A stretch of DNA of 64,000 nt. Origin: Mycobacterium colombiense (GTDB lineage: Bacteria; Actinomycetota; Actinomycetes; Mycobacteriales; Mycobacteriaceae). The DNA lies in NCBI RefSeq assembly GCF_003284975.1, contig NZ_QMEU01000022.1, positions 1 through 64,000 of the forward strand, read 5' to 3'. The translations under genes were made by a program, and so were the position numbers. The notes below the pieces were generated by a model, which was given only the letters and a program-made list of their open reading frames with translations, did not search any database and had not been told where the DNA came from. Shown in pieces: positions 18,790 through 27,633 of the stretch; positions within the stretch are counted from its first letter, which is position 1; the number at the start of each line of letters is the position of its first letter.

Positions 18790-19327
18790 TCGAGCCCAGG
18801 GCCGGTGCGCTGCCGGGCTCGGCGTGCGCAACGACGACGACCTGGGCGCTCTCGGCGCCGACCGCCCGGATCTTGTGGCTGACCGACGCGTCGAAGTAGG
18901 CGCTGTCGCCCGGCCTTAACGTGAACGTCTGGTCACCGTAGTCGAGTTCGACCGTTCCGGCGTGCACGAACATGAATTCCTGGCCCGCATGCTCGGGATG
19001 GGGATCCTCGGCCAGCTGCTCGGTCGGGCGAACCACGAACGGCGACATCGACTTTCCCAACAGCGACGGCGCCAGCACCCGGTAGCGGCCGCCGTCGCCG
19101 TCGCCGGCCCGGTCCACGGTGATCTTTTCCTGGGCCGCCCCGGCGGAGAACAGCCGCCCGACGTCGACCTCGAGCGCCCGGGCGACCTTGAGGGCCACCG
19201 CGATCGAGGGAGTGCTCTGGCCCCGTTCGATCTTGGACAGGTAGCTCTTGGTCAGGCCCGTCTGCCGGGCGAGTTGCTCGAGGGTGAGGCCGCGCTGTCT
19301 GCGGACGGGGCGCAGCAGTGCCGTCAC
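18782..19327 (-). CDS. XRE-family regulator with C-terminal cupin sensor
   Basis: 181 residues: helix-turn-helix at about 8-62 (with L-T-K-S-Y-L-S-K-I-E-R-G) and a cupin barrel at about 100-175. Proteins of this type bind DNA through the HTH and a small ligand through the cupin, often controlling an adjacent catabolic gene set. GTG start with a strong AGGAGGT about 4-5 bases upstream. It is divergent from the aldolase gene, and the 47-bp gap holds an 8-bp inverted repeat that is the natural operator candidate. I do not recall this insert in M. tuberculosis. Confidence 0.88.
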   Translation of the reverse strand: MTALLRPVRRQRGLTLEQLARQTGLTKSYLSKIERGQSTPSIAVALKVARALEVDVGRLFSAGAAQEKITVDRAGDGDGGRYRVLAPSLLGKSMSPFVVRPTEQLAEDPHPEHAGQEFMFVHAGTVELDYGDQTFTLRPGDSAYFDASVSHKIRAVGAESAQVVVVAHAEPGSAPALGSTS

Positions 19328-19338
19328 GGCACCTCCTA

Positions 19339-19373
19339 TGACACAAGGTTTCCTATGCTGCTACATTGTGTCA
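19339..19373. promoter_or_regulatory. Inverted repeat, probable operator of the XRE-cupin regulator
   Basis: TGACACAA (19339-19346) and TTGTGTCA (19366-19373), perfect 8-bp arms 19 bases apart, filling the gap between the divergent regulator and aldolase genes. A possible -10 for the aldolase (TATGCT, 19354-19359) lies between the arms. Confidence 0.65.
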
Positions 19374-19374
19374 C

Positions 19375-20175
19375 ATGGGCAGCACGTTCACCGAATCGAA
19401 ATCCGAGTTGATGCGCCGGGCTGCCGAGCAGTTGACGGCGAACCTCGCCGATTCGCAGTTGACCACGCGCCAGAAGCTGGCGTTGACCTGTCGGGCGCTC
19501 TTTGACGCCGGGCACGACTCGGGGCTGGCCGGCCAGATCACCGCCCGCGCCGAGGCCGCGGGCACCTACTACACCCAGCGGCTCGGGCTGGGGTTCGACG
19601 AGATCACCGACGCCAACCTGCTGCTGGTCGACGAGGACCTCAACGTCCTCGACGGCGAGGGGATTGCCAACCCCGCCAACCGTTTTCACAGCTGGATCTA
19701 TCGCGCCCGGCCCGACGTCAACTGCATCGTGCACACCCACGCGTTCCACGTCGCGGCGCTGTCGATGCTGGAAGTTCCCCTGATCGTCTCCCACATGGAC
19801 ACCACCCCGCTCTACGGCGACTGTGCGTTCTTGCCGAAGTGGCCGGGGGTGCCGGTCGGCAACGAAGAGGGCGAGATCATCACCGCCGCCCTCGGGGACA
19901 AGAAGGCCGTCCTGCTGGCGCATCACGGCCACGTCATCGCGGGGGCCAGCGTCGAGGAGGCCTGCTCGCTGGGCATCCTCATCGAGCGCGCCGCCAAACT
20001 GCAGCTGGCCGCGATGGCCGCCGGCACCGTCCAGGAGCTGCCCGAAGAACTGGCTCGCGAGGCCCATGACTGGACGCTGTCGCCGCAGCGCAGCCGCGCC
20101 AACTTCGCCTACTACGGCCGTCGGGTCCTGGCCCGGCATCCCGACGTGTTGACCAGCCAAGGAGCCGCCCTGTGA
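19375..20175 (+). CDS. Class II aldolase/adducin family protein
   Basis: 266 residues. The zinc-binding H-T-H-A-F-H (near residues 120-125) and later H-H-G-H are the metal and active-site elements of class II (fuculose-phosphate type) aldolases. It would cleave or epimerise a hydroxy-acid or sugar-phosphate; the substrate is unknown. ATG 19375 has no clear Shine-Dalgarno but lies only about 9 bases from a predicted transcription start, consistent with a nearly leaderless mRNA. The stop overlaps the next gene (GTGA), so the two are coupled. Confidence 0.85.
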   Translation: MGSTFTESKSELMRRAAEQLTANLADSQLTTRQKLALTCRALFDAGHDSGLAGQITARAEAAGTYYTQRLGLGFDEITDANLLLVDEDLNVLDGEGIANPANRFHSWIYRARPDVNCIVHTHAFHVAALSMLEVPLIVSHMDTTPLYGDCAFLPKWPGVPVGNEEGEIITAALGDKKAVLLAHHGHVIAGASVEEACSLGILIERAAKLQLAAMAAGTVQELPEELAREAHDWTLSPQRSRANFAYYGRRVLARHPDVLTSQGAAL

Positions 20176-21047
20176 CCGAGCCCAAGATCCACGGCATCAT
20201 CGCCTACCCGGTTACGCCGTTCGGCGACAACGGGATTGACACCGAACGGCTGGCCACGCTGGTCGAGCGGCTGGTGTCCGGCAATGTCCACGCGATCGCG
20301 CCGCTGGGCAGCACCGGCGAACTGGCGTACCTCGAGGAACCCGAGTTCGACGCCGTCGTCGACGCCACCATCGCCACTGTCGCCGGGCGGGTCCCGGTAA
20401 TCGTCGGCGTGTCGGATGTGACCACCGCCAAGACGATTCGGCGCGCCGGCTACGCGCAGCGGGCCGGGGCGGACGCGGTGATGATCCTGCCGGTGTCCTA
20501 CTGGAAGCTCACCGAGCGGGAGATCTTCCAGCACTACCGCAGCATCAGCGACGCCATCTCGATCCCCATCATGGCCTACAACAACCCGGCCACCAGCGGT
20601 GTCGACATGCCGCCGGAGTTGCTGGTGCGAATGTTCGAGGGCATCGACAACGTCACCATGGTCAAGGAATCCACCGGCGACCTGGCCCGCATGCACCGCA
20701 TCGCCGAACTGTCCGGCAACCGGCTGCCCTTCTACAACGGCAGCAACCCGCTGGTGCTCGACGCCCTGAAGGCCGGCGCATCCGGATGGTGCACGGCCGC
20801 ACCGAATCTGCGGCCACAACCCTGCATCGACCTGTACGAGGCGGTGCGCGCGCACGACCTCGACACCGCGCAGAAGCTTTACGACGATCTCCAGCCGTTG
20901 CTCACCTACATCGTCGCCGGCGGGTTGGCCACCACCGTCAAGGCCGGCCTGGAGCTGCTCGACTTCGGCGTCGGCGACCCGCGCGCGCCGCTGCTGCCGC
21001 TCGACGAACAGGGCCGCGCCGAGCTGCGGCGTCTGCTGGACGTTTAA
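20172..21047 (+). CDS. Dihydrodipicolinate synthase/N-acetylneuraminate lyase family protein
   Basis: 291 residues, (beta/alpha)8 aldolase of the DapA/NanA family. Active-site elements are intact: G-S-T-G-E near residues 44-48, the Tyr of M-A-Y-N-N-P (about 136), and the Schiff-base Lys in V-K-E-S-T (about 165). The pairing with a class II aldolase under an XRE-cupin regulator points to a catabolic pathway for a keto acid rather than to lysine biosynthesis; this is inference. GTG start overlapping the aldolase stop. Its stop overlaps the convergent zinc peptidase gene by 4 bp. Confidence 0.88.
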   Translation: MTEPKIHGIIAYPVTPFGDNGIDTERLATLVERLVSGNVHAIAPLGSTGELAYLEEPEFDAVVDATIATVAGRVPVIVGVSDVTTAKTIRRAGYAQRAGADAVMILPVSYWKLTEREIFQHYRSISDAISIPIMAYNNPATSGVDMPPELLVRMFEGIDNVTMVKESTGDLARMHRIAELSGNRLPFYNGSNPLVLDALKAGASGWCTAAPNLRPQPCIDLYEAVRAHDLDTAQKLYDDLQPLLTYIVAGGLATTVKAGLELLDFGVGDPRAPLLPLDEQGRAELRRLLDV

Positions 21048-21922
21048 CCCAGATCCGGCGCGGAGAAGGTGTCACACTTCTTCGGGTCGCCGGTCTGGTA
21101 GCCGATGGTGAACCACTTCTGGCGCTGTTCGGACGAGCCGTGCGTCCAGGACTCGGGGTTGACCCGCCCGGTGGCTTCCTTCTGGATGCGGTCATCGCCC
21201 ACCGACGCCGCGGCCGACAGCGCATCGGCAATGTCCTTGTCGCTCAACGGCTCCAGGTAGGGCACGCCCGTGCTCTCCTGCTTGACTGTGGAGGCGTAGT
21301 GTGCCCAGATTCCGGCGTAGCAGTCGGCCTGTAGCTCGGTGCGCACGCCGTTGCCCCCGGCGCCCTGCGCGCCCTGCTGCGAGCGGCCGAGCAGACCCTG
21401 CAGTTGCTGCACGTGATGGCCGTATTCGTGGGCGACCACATACTCCTGGGCGAACGGCCCACCGCTGGAACCGAATCTGTCGACGAGCTCCTGGAAGAAG
21501 TCGGTGTCGAAGTACGCCGTCTGGTCGACCGGGCAGTAGAACGGTCCGACCGCGGTGGTGGCCGCCCCGCAGCCGGTGTTCACCCGGCCGGTGAACAGCC
21601 GGACATGCGGGCGGGTGTAACCCGGCAGCAGCTGATGCCACACCGCGTCCACCGAGTTGCCGGTGGCGACCACCCGGCACTGCACGTACTTGTTGGCGTC
21701 GGCGCCGGTCTTGCACTGGCTCAGGTCGAAGCCGGGCGCCGAGTACCCGCCGGTGTTGGTCTGCGGGGAGTTCATGACGCGGCCGGGGTCGACGCCCAAA
21801 AACAGCGCCCCGATGAGAATGAGCAGCCCCAGACCGCCACCCCCGACCGCCATGCCCATCCCGCCCCCACCGGACGACGACGCGGTGCTGGTGTCGATCT
21901 GCATGCCCTCGTTGAAGGTCAC
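21044..21922 (-). CDS. YpfJ-type neutral zinc metallopeptidase, membrane-anchored
   Basis: 292 residues, equivalent to Rv2575. A short N-terminal cytoplasmic part with a Gly-rich stretch precedes one TM helix (about 27-48). The extracytoplasmic domain contains the zinc motif H-E-Y-G-H-H near residues 163-168, typical of the YpfJ family. Two Cys pairs are possible in the domain. It lies next to the SRPBCC gene on the same strand (9 bp apart). Confidence 0.88.
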   Translation of the reverse strand: MTFNEGMQIDTSTASSSGGGGMGMAVGGGGLGLLILIGALFLGVDPGRVMNSPQTNTGGYSAPGFDLSQCKTGADANKYVQCRVVATGNSVDAVWHQLLPGYTRPHVRLFTGRVNTGCGAATTAVGPFYCPVDQTAYFDTDFFQELVDRFGSSGGPFAQEYVVAHEYGHHVQQLQGLLGRSQQGAQGAGGNGVRTELQADCYAGIWAHYASTVKQESTGVPYLEPLSDKDIADALSAAASVGDDRIQKEATGRVNPESWTHGSSEQRQKWFTIGYQTGDPKKCDTFSAPDLG

Positions 21923-21931
21923 GACGCTCTC

Positions 21932-22441
21932 CTAACGTTGCCGGGTCGCAAGGGACTCGGTGTAGCTGCGCAGGTTTCGCAGATAGCGGCGCAGGGCCAG
22001 GTTCAGCAGCGGCCCCACCACGACCATCGCCAGCTTCGCCGGGCCGGCCGGCTTCTGGGCCATGGTCCACGTCAGCCGGCAGCCGCCCGGGATGACCTGC
22101 ACCCGGTAATCCTCGGCGAAGGCCGCCACGGACCGGGTAGAGCATTCGTTGAACCGAAACGCCATGTGCGTGAACGGTTCCCAGGCGAGGTATTCCTCGT
22201 TGCCGACGATGCCGCCGCGCATCTCGACGACGCGGGTGGTCCCCACACCGCGCGGCTCGGGACTGGTCCAGGTCACCTTCGTGATCACCTTCGCCCACCG
22301 AGGCCAGGACCCGGCGTCGGAGAGCACCTCGAAAAGCCGCTCGGGGGTGATGGCCAGGTCGACGCTGTTGCGGAAGCGGTAACGGGCCTCAACAAAATCA
22401 GCGTCGATGAAGTTCAGATCCACGCGCTCGCAGGGGAACAT
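21932..22441 (-). CDS. SRPBCC (START-like) family protein
   Basis: 169 residues, Rv2574-like. The pattern (A-R-Y-R-F-R-N-S-V-D-L, then T-P-E-R-L-F-E-V-L-S-D-A-G-S-W-P-R-W) is that of the polyketide cyclase/dehydrase SRPBCC fold, which forms a deep hydrophobic pocket for lipids or aromatic compounds. No signal peptide. Specific ligand unknown. Transcribed toward the zinc peptidase, probably one unit. Confidence 0.8.
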   Translation of the reverse strand: MFPCERVDLNFIDADFVEARYRFRNSVDLAITPERLFEVLSDAGSWPRWAKVITKVTWTSPEPRGVGTTRVVEMRGGIVGNEEYLAWEPFTHMAFRFNECSTRSVAAFAEDYRVQVIPGGCRLTWTMAQKPAGPAKLAMVVVGPLLNLALRRYLRNLRSYTESLATRQR

Positions 22442-22450
22442 GAAATCAAT

Positions 22451-23355
22451 CTAGCCGGGGCCGTCGCTGGCCGCGGCCAGTAAGGGCACTATCACGTCGC
22501 TGATCGGCGTGGCCAGGCCGTGGGCCCGGCCCTTGCGAATGATCACGCCGTTGCGGATGTCCCATTCCATCCGCCGCTGATGTTCGGCGTCGGTCAGGAT
22601 CGAGGTGCCCATGTCCTCGGCGACGTTGCGGAACATGTCCACCAACTCGTCGACCACGCCGTCGGCCAGCCGGGCGCCCTCGGCCCGCGCGACCGCCAGG
22701 CACTCGGCGACGTAGCGGCGCGCCAGGGCGGCGACGTCGTCGCGGCGGAACATCCCGGACCGCCTGCGCGCCAGCGCCATGAAGCCGGCCAGGGCGTTGG
22801 TGAGCAGCTTGTGCCAGGCCGCGGTGATGATGTCGGGATCGCAGTCCACCCGGCACCCGGCGTCGCGCAGCAGCTCGGCGACGGCCTCCGCCGACGGCCC
22901 GCTGGGCAGCACCAGGGCCGGTTCGGTGCGCAACCGCACCCAGCCTTCGGGCTGCATCTGGGCCGAGTACCACACGATCCCGGGGATGACGGGCGATTGC
23001 GGGCACAGCGGCTGCACGTGTTCGACCTGCTCCACACCGTTTTGCAGCACCACGACGATGGTGTGGACGTCGCACAGCCGGGCCAGCCAGCCGCCCGCCG
23101 CCTCGGTCTGGGTGGCCTTGACGGCCAGCAACACCACGTCCACCGGCCCGGCCACGTCGGCCGGATCGGTGTGCACGGGGCCCGGCACGACGATCGGGTC
23201 GGCGCCGTCGGGTCGCACTTCGATCACGTCGCGCGGGGTGCGCCCGCACACGATGACGGAGTGGCCGGCCCGATGCAGCAGGGCGGCGGCCGTCGTGCCG
23301 ACGGCGCCGGGACCGACCAGGGCGATGTTGGTAGCAGCGTCTGTGGCGATGCCAC
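22451..23355 (-). CDS. 2-dehydropantoate 2-reductase-like (KPR) protein, apparent N-terminal frameshift
   Basis: Related to Rv2573 and the ketopantoate reductase (PanE) family, which reduces a keto group with NADPH. The C-terminal part is intact: H-K-L-L-T-N-A-L-A-G-F near residue 170 and the catalytic-type Lys in it. The best start is the GTG at 23355, 7 bases after a perfect AAAGGAGGT. That GTG is one frame off from the codons for I-A-L-V-G-P-G-A-V-G (the Rossmann motif). The frame holding the Rossmann motif has no ATG, GTG or TTG until 23251, past the motif. One missing base near 23344-23353 would repair it. Either a sequencing error, a real inactivating deletion, or an unusual start. Confidence 0.75.
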
Positions 23356-23370
23356 CGAAATTACCTCCTT

Positions 23371-23376
23371 TAGACT
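23371..23376 (+). promoter_or_regulatory. Possible -10 element for aspS
   Basis: TAGACT, matching the mycobacterial TANNNT -10 pattern, 37 bases before the aspS start. No convincing -35 is seen. The same 57-bp gap must serve the divergent KPR-like gene. Confidence 0.35.
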
Positions 23377-23412
23377 GGGCACTCGTTCTGGCCAGGTGAA
23401 AAGGAGTCTTTT

Positions 23413-25179
23413 GTGCTGCGCAGTCATGCCGCGGGTTCGCTGGACAGTAGCGATGCCGGGCAGCAGGTGACGCTGGCGGGTTGGGTGGCCCGGCGCCGCG
23501 ACCACGGAGGCGTCATCTTCATCGATCTGCGCGACGCCTCGGGGATCGCCCAGGTGGTGTTCCGCGCCGAGGACGTGCTGGCCCAGGCGCATCGGCTGCG
23601 CGCCGAGTTCTGCGTCGCGGTCTCCGGTGTGGTCGAGATCCGCCCCGAGGGCAACGCCAACCCCGACATCGCCACCGGCGACATCGAAGTCAACGCCACG
23701 TCGCTGACGGTGCTGGGGGAGAGCGCGCCGCTGCCGTTCCAGCTCGACGAGCCCGCCGGCGAGGAGCTGCGGCTCAAGTATCGCTATCTGGACCTGCGCC
23801 GCGACGGGCCGGCCGAGGCAATCCGGTTGCGCTCCAAGGTGAATGCCGCGGCGCGGTCGGTCCTCGCCCAGCACGACTTCGTCGAGATCGAAACCCCGAC
23901 GATCACCCGCTCGACCCCCGAAGGCGCGCGCGACTTCCTGGTGCCGGCCCGCCTGCACCCCGGCTCGTTCTACGCCCTGCCGCAGAGCCCGCAGCTGTTC
24001 AAGCAGTTGCTGATGGTGGCCGGCATGGAGCGCTACTACCAGATCGCCCGCTGCTACCGCGACGAGGATTTCCGCGCCGACCGCCAGCCGGAGTTCACCC
24101 AGCTCGACATGGAGATGAGCTTCGTCGACGCCGAGGACATCATCGCCATCTCCGAGGAGATCCTGTCCGCGCTGTGGGCGTTGATCGGGTATGAGATTCC
24201 CAGGCCCATCCCACGGATCAGCTACGCCGACGCGATGCGGCGATTCGGCTCCGACAAGCCCGACCTGCGCTTCGGCCTCGAGCTGGTCGACTGCACAGAG
24301 TTCTTCAAAGACACCACATTTCGCGTGTTCCAGGCGCCGTATGTCGGCGCGGTGGTGATGCCCGGTGGGGCGTCACAGCCGCGGCGCACGCTGGACGGCT
24401 GGCAGGAGTGGGCCAAGCAGCGCGGTCACCGCGGACTGGCCTACGTGCTGATCGCAGACGACGGCACGCTGGGGGGTCCGGTCGCCAAGAACCTGTCCGA
24501 CGCCGAACGTGACGGCCTGGCCGCCCACGTCGGGGCCAAGCCGGGCGACTGCGTCTTCTTCTCGGCCGGGCCGCCGAAGCCGTCGCGGGCGCTGCTGGGG
24601 GCCGCCCGCGGTGAAATCGCCCACCGGCTCGGAATGATCGACGCGGACGCCTGGGCGTTCGTCTGGGTGGTGGACCCGCCGCTGTTCGAGCCCGCCGACG
24701 ACGCCACCGCCGCGGGTGACGTGGCCGTCGGCTCGGGGGCGTGGACCGCCGTGCATCACGCCTTCACCTCGCCCAAGCCCGGCCACGAGGGCGACATCGA
24801 GACCGATACCGGCAACGTGCTCGCCGACGCGTACGACATCGTCTGCAACGGCAACGAGATCGGCGGCGGGTCGATTCGTATCCACCGCCGCGACATCCAG
24901 GAACGGGTGTTCGCGGTGATGGGCTTGGACCACGCCGAGGCCCAGGAGAAGTTCGGTTTCCTGTTGGAGGCGTTCACATTTGGTGCGCCCCCGCACGGCG
25001 GGATTGCGTTCGGCTGGGACCGGATCAACGCGCTGCTGTCTGGCGTCGACTCGATCCGCGAGGTCATCGCCTTCCCGAAGACCGGCGGCGGCGTGGACCC
25101 GCTCACCGAGGCACCCGCGCCGATCACCGCACAGCAGCGCAAGGAGTCCGGGATAGACGCCAAGCCCGGGCCCAAGTAG
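23413..25179 (+). CDS. aspS: Aspartyl-tRNA synthetase
   Basis: 588 residues, class II bacterial-type AspRS. OB-fold anticodon domain 1-105, catalytic core with F-L-V-P-A-R and the flipping-loop region around 170-220, GAD insertion domain about 290-430, motif 3 near the end (G-I-A-F-G-W-D-R). Mycobacterial AspRS is known to be non-discriminating, also making Asp-tRNA-Asn for the amidotransferase route; that likely holds here. GTG start with AAAAGGAG 6-7 bases upstream. The extreme C-terminus ([10 protein letters not shown]) is partly duplicated downstream at 25558-25585. Confidence 0.97.
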   Translation: MLRSHAAGSLDSSDAGQQVTLAGWVARRRDHGGVIFIDLRDASGIAQVVFRAEDVLAQAHRLRAEFCVAVSGVVEIRPEGNANPDIATGDIEVNATSLTVLGESAPLPFQLDEPAGEELRLKYRYLDLRRDGPAEAIRLRSKVNAAARSVLAQHDFVEIETPTITRSTPEGARDFLVPARLHPGSFYALPQSPQLFKQLLMVAGMERYYQIARCYRDEDFRADRQPEFTQLDMEMSFVDAEDIIAISEEILSALWALIGYEIPRPIPRISYADAMRRFGSDKPDLRFGLELVDCTEFFKDTTFRVFQAPYVGAVVMPGGASQPRRTLDGWQEWAKQRGHRGLAYVLIADDGTLGGPVAKNLSDAERDGLAAHVGAKPGDCVFFSAGPPKPSRALLGAARGEIAHRLGMIDADAWAFVWVVDPPLFEPADDATAAGDVAVGSGAWTAVHHAFTSPKPGHEGDIETDTGNVLADAYDIVCNGNEIGGGSIRIHRRDIQERVFAVMGLDHAEAQEKFGFLLEAFTFGAPPHGGIAFGWDRINALLSGVDSIREVIAFPKTGGGVDPLTEAPAPITAQQRKESGIDAKPGPK

Positions 25180-25585
25180 CGCGGCGGCACCTCTCGATAT
25201 CGGCGCCTAGACCACCCGGTAGGTGTAGGACCACTCCACGTCCTGGCCGCCAACCGGGTTGCTGTCACCGAGGTGCAGGTCACGCACCTTATGGCCCCGC
25301 CTCACCTTGTGTTGCGCCTTCTGCATTGCGAGCGCGCGAACGTGATTCGCGTCCAGGCGTTGCGGCACGGTGATCTTGTCGGTGCGGACCTCGGGTTGAT
25401 CGGCCATGCTGCATATCCTGCCCGAGATGCGCCGATCTGCGTCGGTTTGGTCGTCTCAGTCCCGATTCACCAGTCAGTTTTCAGTCGCCGTCAAAACCAA
25501 TTACCGTGTCCGGGTGTCTGTCGAGCAGCCGTCGCAGCTAAGACCTTCCGGCCCGGGGTCCGGAATAGACGCCGAGCCGGGCAAG
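25146..25585. repeat. Imperfect direct repeat: aspS 3' end and a copy about 410 bp downstream
   Basis: GTCCGGGATAGACGCC at 25146-25161 recurs as GTCCGGAATAGACGCC at 25558-25573, and similarity continues about 10 bases further with one indel. The second copy is in the untranslated leader of the nitroreductase gene, so it looks like a remnant of a duplicated aspS end with a small gene between the copies. Confidence 0.55.
25207..25407 (-). CDS. Small conserved-looking hypothetical protein
   Basis: 66 residues, not recognised. It is basic in the middle (R-R-G-H-K-V-R) and ends in an aromatic strand-like segment W-S-Y-T-Y-R-V-V. Third codon positions are almost all G or C, as expected for a real mycobacterial gene, and the ATG start lies well clear of aspS. 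No membrane segment or signal peptide. It is convergent with aspS and lies between the two copies of the duplicated aspS tail. Could be a small stress or regulatory protein; no function assigned. Confidence 0.5.
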   Translation of the reverse strand: MADQPEVRTDKITVPQRLDANHVRALAMQKAQHKVRRGHKVRDLHLGDSNPVGGQDVEWSYTYRVV

Positions 25586-25596
25586 GTTGACCGGGC

Positions 25597-26040
25597 ATGC
25601 CTCAAACCCCTGACGCCGAGAACGTCAACGCATTCAACAAGGGCATCATCGACGAATTCCGGGCCAACGACGGCAAGGTCGGCGGCCAGTTCGAGGGCGC
25701 CAGCCTGCTGTTGCTGCACACCACCGGCGCCAAGTCGGGCCAGCCCCGGGTGTCGCCGCTGGCCTATTTCGAGATCGACGGCAAGCTCATCATCATCGGC
25801 TCCTTCGCCGGCGCGCCCAAGGACCCGGCCTGGGTGCACAACCTGCGGGCCAACCCCCGGGCGCAGGTCGAGGTCGGCGCCCCGCAGGGGGTGCAAGCGT
25901 TCGACGTGACCGCGCGCGAGCTGCCCGCCGACGAGCGCGCCGCGCTCTTCGACAAGGTCACCGCCGTCGCGCCGGGCTTCGCCGATTACCAGGCCAAGAC
26001 CAGCCGGGTGATCCCGCTGTTCGAGTTAAACCGGACCTAG
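25597..26040 (+). CDS. F420-dependent nitroreductase-family (FDOR-A/Ddn-type) protein
   Basis: 147 residues, with the family motif L-L-L-H-T-T-G-A-K-S-G-Q-P-R (about 38-51) that contacts the deazaflavin cofactor, and D-P-A-W-V-H-N-L-x-A-N-P near 76-87. Members reduce quinones, nitroaromatics or other substrates with F420H2. ATG 25597 gives the usual N-terminal helix. The FUSC membrane gene starts 3 bp after the stop, implying one transcript. Confidence 0.9.
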   Translation: MPQTPDAENVNAFNKGIIDEFRANDGKVGGQFEGASLLLLHTTGAKSGQPRVSPLAYFEIDGKLIIIGSFAGAPKDPAWVHNLRANPRAQVEVGAPQGVQAFDVTARELPADERAALFDKVTAVAPGFADYQAKTSRVIPLFELNRT

Positions 26041-26043
26041 CCG

Positions 26044-27111
26044 GTGGGCACGTCGCGACCGGCGGTGCCCTCGTTGGTTGCCGCGGTCGCGCGTGCCGGC
26101 ACTAAGCGGCTGCGGACGGTCTGGTTCAACCTGGTGCAGACCGCGGTGGCCGCGGGCCTGTCCTGGTATTTGGCCCACGACGTCCTGCAGCACCCGCAGC
26201 CGTTCTTCGCGCCGATCGCCGCCGCGGTGTCGTTGTCGACCAGCAACGTGCTCCGGGCGCAGCGCGCCATCCAGATGATGATCGGGGTGACCCTGGGCAT
26301 CGGGGTGGGCTCGCTGGTGCAGGGCCTGCTCGGGCCGGGGGACGTGCCCATCGCGGTCGCCGCCGTGGTGGCGCTGGGAGCCGCGGTGTTCATCGGGGGC
26401 GGCTTCATCGGGCACGGGATGATGTTCGCCAACCAGACGGTGGTGTCGGCGATCCTGGTGCTGGCGCTGTACCGCGGGGGCGTCGGGTTTGAACGTATCT
26501 TCGATGCGCTTATCGGTGGTGCGGTGGCCATCGTCTTCGCCGTCTTGCTGTTCCCAGCCGACCCGCGCAAGGTGCTGCGCAACGCGCGCGTCGGGGTGCT
26601 CGGCGTGCTGCACGACGTGTTGGCGCGGGCGGCGGACGTCGCCGCCGGACGCAAGGCGCCGCCGCCGGATTGGCCGCTGGCGGCCGTCGACCGGGTGCAC
26701 GAACAGCTCAGCGGGCTGCTCGAGGCGCGCACCACCGCGCGCCACGTCGTCACCATCGCGCCGCGGCGCTGGGGGCTGCGGGAGGCGATCTCGGCGGCCG
26801 ACCACCAGGCCGTGCACGTGGCCCTGTTGGCCGGTTCGGTGTTGCAACTGGTCCGCGCCGTCGCACCCGGTGAAGACGGCAGGCGCGAGCGCCTGCCGCA
26901 GTCCGTGCACATCGCGCTGGTGGTGCTGGCGGCGGCGAGCGCGCTCGCCGATCCCGACCCCGCGGGTGCCTGCGCGTACACGGCCTCGGCGCGCCACCAC
27001 GCCGCGCAACTGCAGTCCGGGGCGCGGGAGAAGACGCAGGTGATCCTCGCGGACGTCGTCAGCGCCTGCGTCGATGACCTGCAACGGGTCATCGACCTTC
27101 GAACCGTCTGA
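26044..27111 (+). CDS. FUSC-family (aromatic-acid exporter-like) membrane protein
   Basis: 355 residues, equivalent to Rv2571c. Six hydrophobic segments occupy about 25-175, followed by a soluble C-terminal half. This is half the size of classical fusaric-acid resistance/YccS proteins. The first segment is followed by Q-P-F-F-A-P-I-A-A, a FUSC hallmark. Likely an efflux permease or its relic; substrate unknown. GTG start, directly after the nitroreductase gene. Confidence 0.82.
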   Translation: MGTSRPAVPSLVAAVARAGTKRLRTVWFNLVQTAVAAGLSWYLAHDVLQHPQPFFAPIAAAVSLSTSNVLRAQRAIQMMIGVTLGIGVGSLVQGLLGPGDVPIAVAAVVALGAAVFIGGGFIGHGMMFANQTVVSAILVLALYRGGVGFERIFDALIGGAVAIVFAVLLFPADPRKVLRNARVGVLGVLHDVLARAADVAAGRKAPPPDWPLAAVDRVHEQLSGLLEARTTARHVVTIAPRRWGLREAISAADHQAVHVALLAGSVLQLVRAVAPGEDGRRERLPQSVHIALVVLAAASALADPDPAGACAYTASARHHAAQLQSGAREKTQVILADVVSACVDDLQRVIDLRTV

Positions 27112-27116
27112 GCGAT

Positions 27117-27506
27117 TTAGCGCGAGTCGGCCAAGAACTCCTGGACCAACTTGCGCGGGGCCTGGGTCAGCCACGCCTCGGTGATCAGGTCCTCGAGGTC
27201 GCGCACCGAGATCTCGGCCAGGTTGACCAGCACCGCGGGATAGCCGTCGAAATGCGGGGTGGTGAAGTAGACCCGCGGTTCGTCGTCGATCAGCGCGAAC
27301 TTGACGCCCTCGTCGGACACCCGGACCCCGATGATGTCGCCCTGCGGGGGTGGGAGACCGTCGCGTTCCAGCGCCTCGCGTTCCGACGGCCGCAGCGGCC
27401 GCTCCCAGGCCAGCAACTTCTTGCCGACCCGCCAGTCGTGCGGTGACGGCTCGGAGGTGAGTGCCAGCTCACCAACGATGCGGGCGACCTCGCCCCACGT
27501 GGCCAC
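27117..27506 (-). CDS. MmcQ/YjbR-like protein
   Basis: 129 residues, Rv2570-like. The whole length fits the YjbR double-wing fold, with K-F-A-L-I-D-D-E-P-R-V-Y-F-T-T-P-H-F-D-G-Y near 69-89 and a C-terminal helix with E-A-W. Family function is unknown (cytoplasmic, probably DNA- or ligand-binding). It is convergent with the FUSC gene, 5 bp apart. Confidence 0.85.
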   Translation of the reverse strand: MATWGEVARIVGELALTSEPSPHDWRVGKKLLAWERPLRPSEREALERDGLPPPQGDIIGVRVSDEGVKFALIDDEPRVYFTTPHFDGYPAVLVNLAEISVRDLEDLITEAWLTQAPRKLVQEFLADSR

Positions 27507-27633
27507 AACACGATTGTGCTCCCGTTTTGGCGCGAGTGCCGCCGGATCGGCAAACGGTGGCCGACCGCGCGGTCCGCGGACCCCACGCGAGCGCCCGGCA
27601 TGTGATGAGATCAGCGTGGACAGGAGGACGCGC

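Noticed and set aside
20172..21047. Assignment of the DapA-fold gene as the lysine-pathway dapA
   Set aside because: Its coupling to a class II aldolase and an XRE-cupin regulator, and lack of other lysine genes, points to a catabolic member of the family.
23224..23958. Minus-strand frame containing the codons following the GTG at 23355
   Set aside because: Most of it is antisense to aspS and its end simply reads the out-of-frame continuation of the KPR-like gene; it is evidence for the frameshift rather than a gene.
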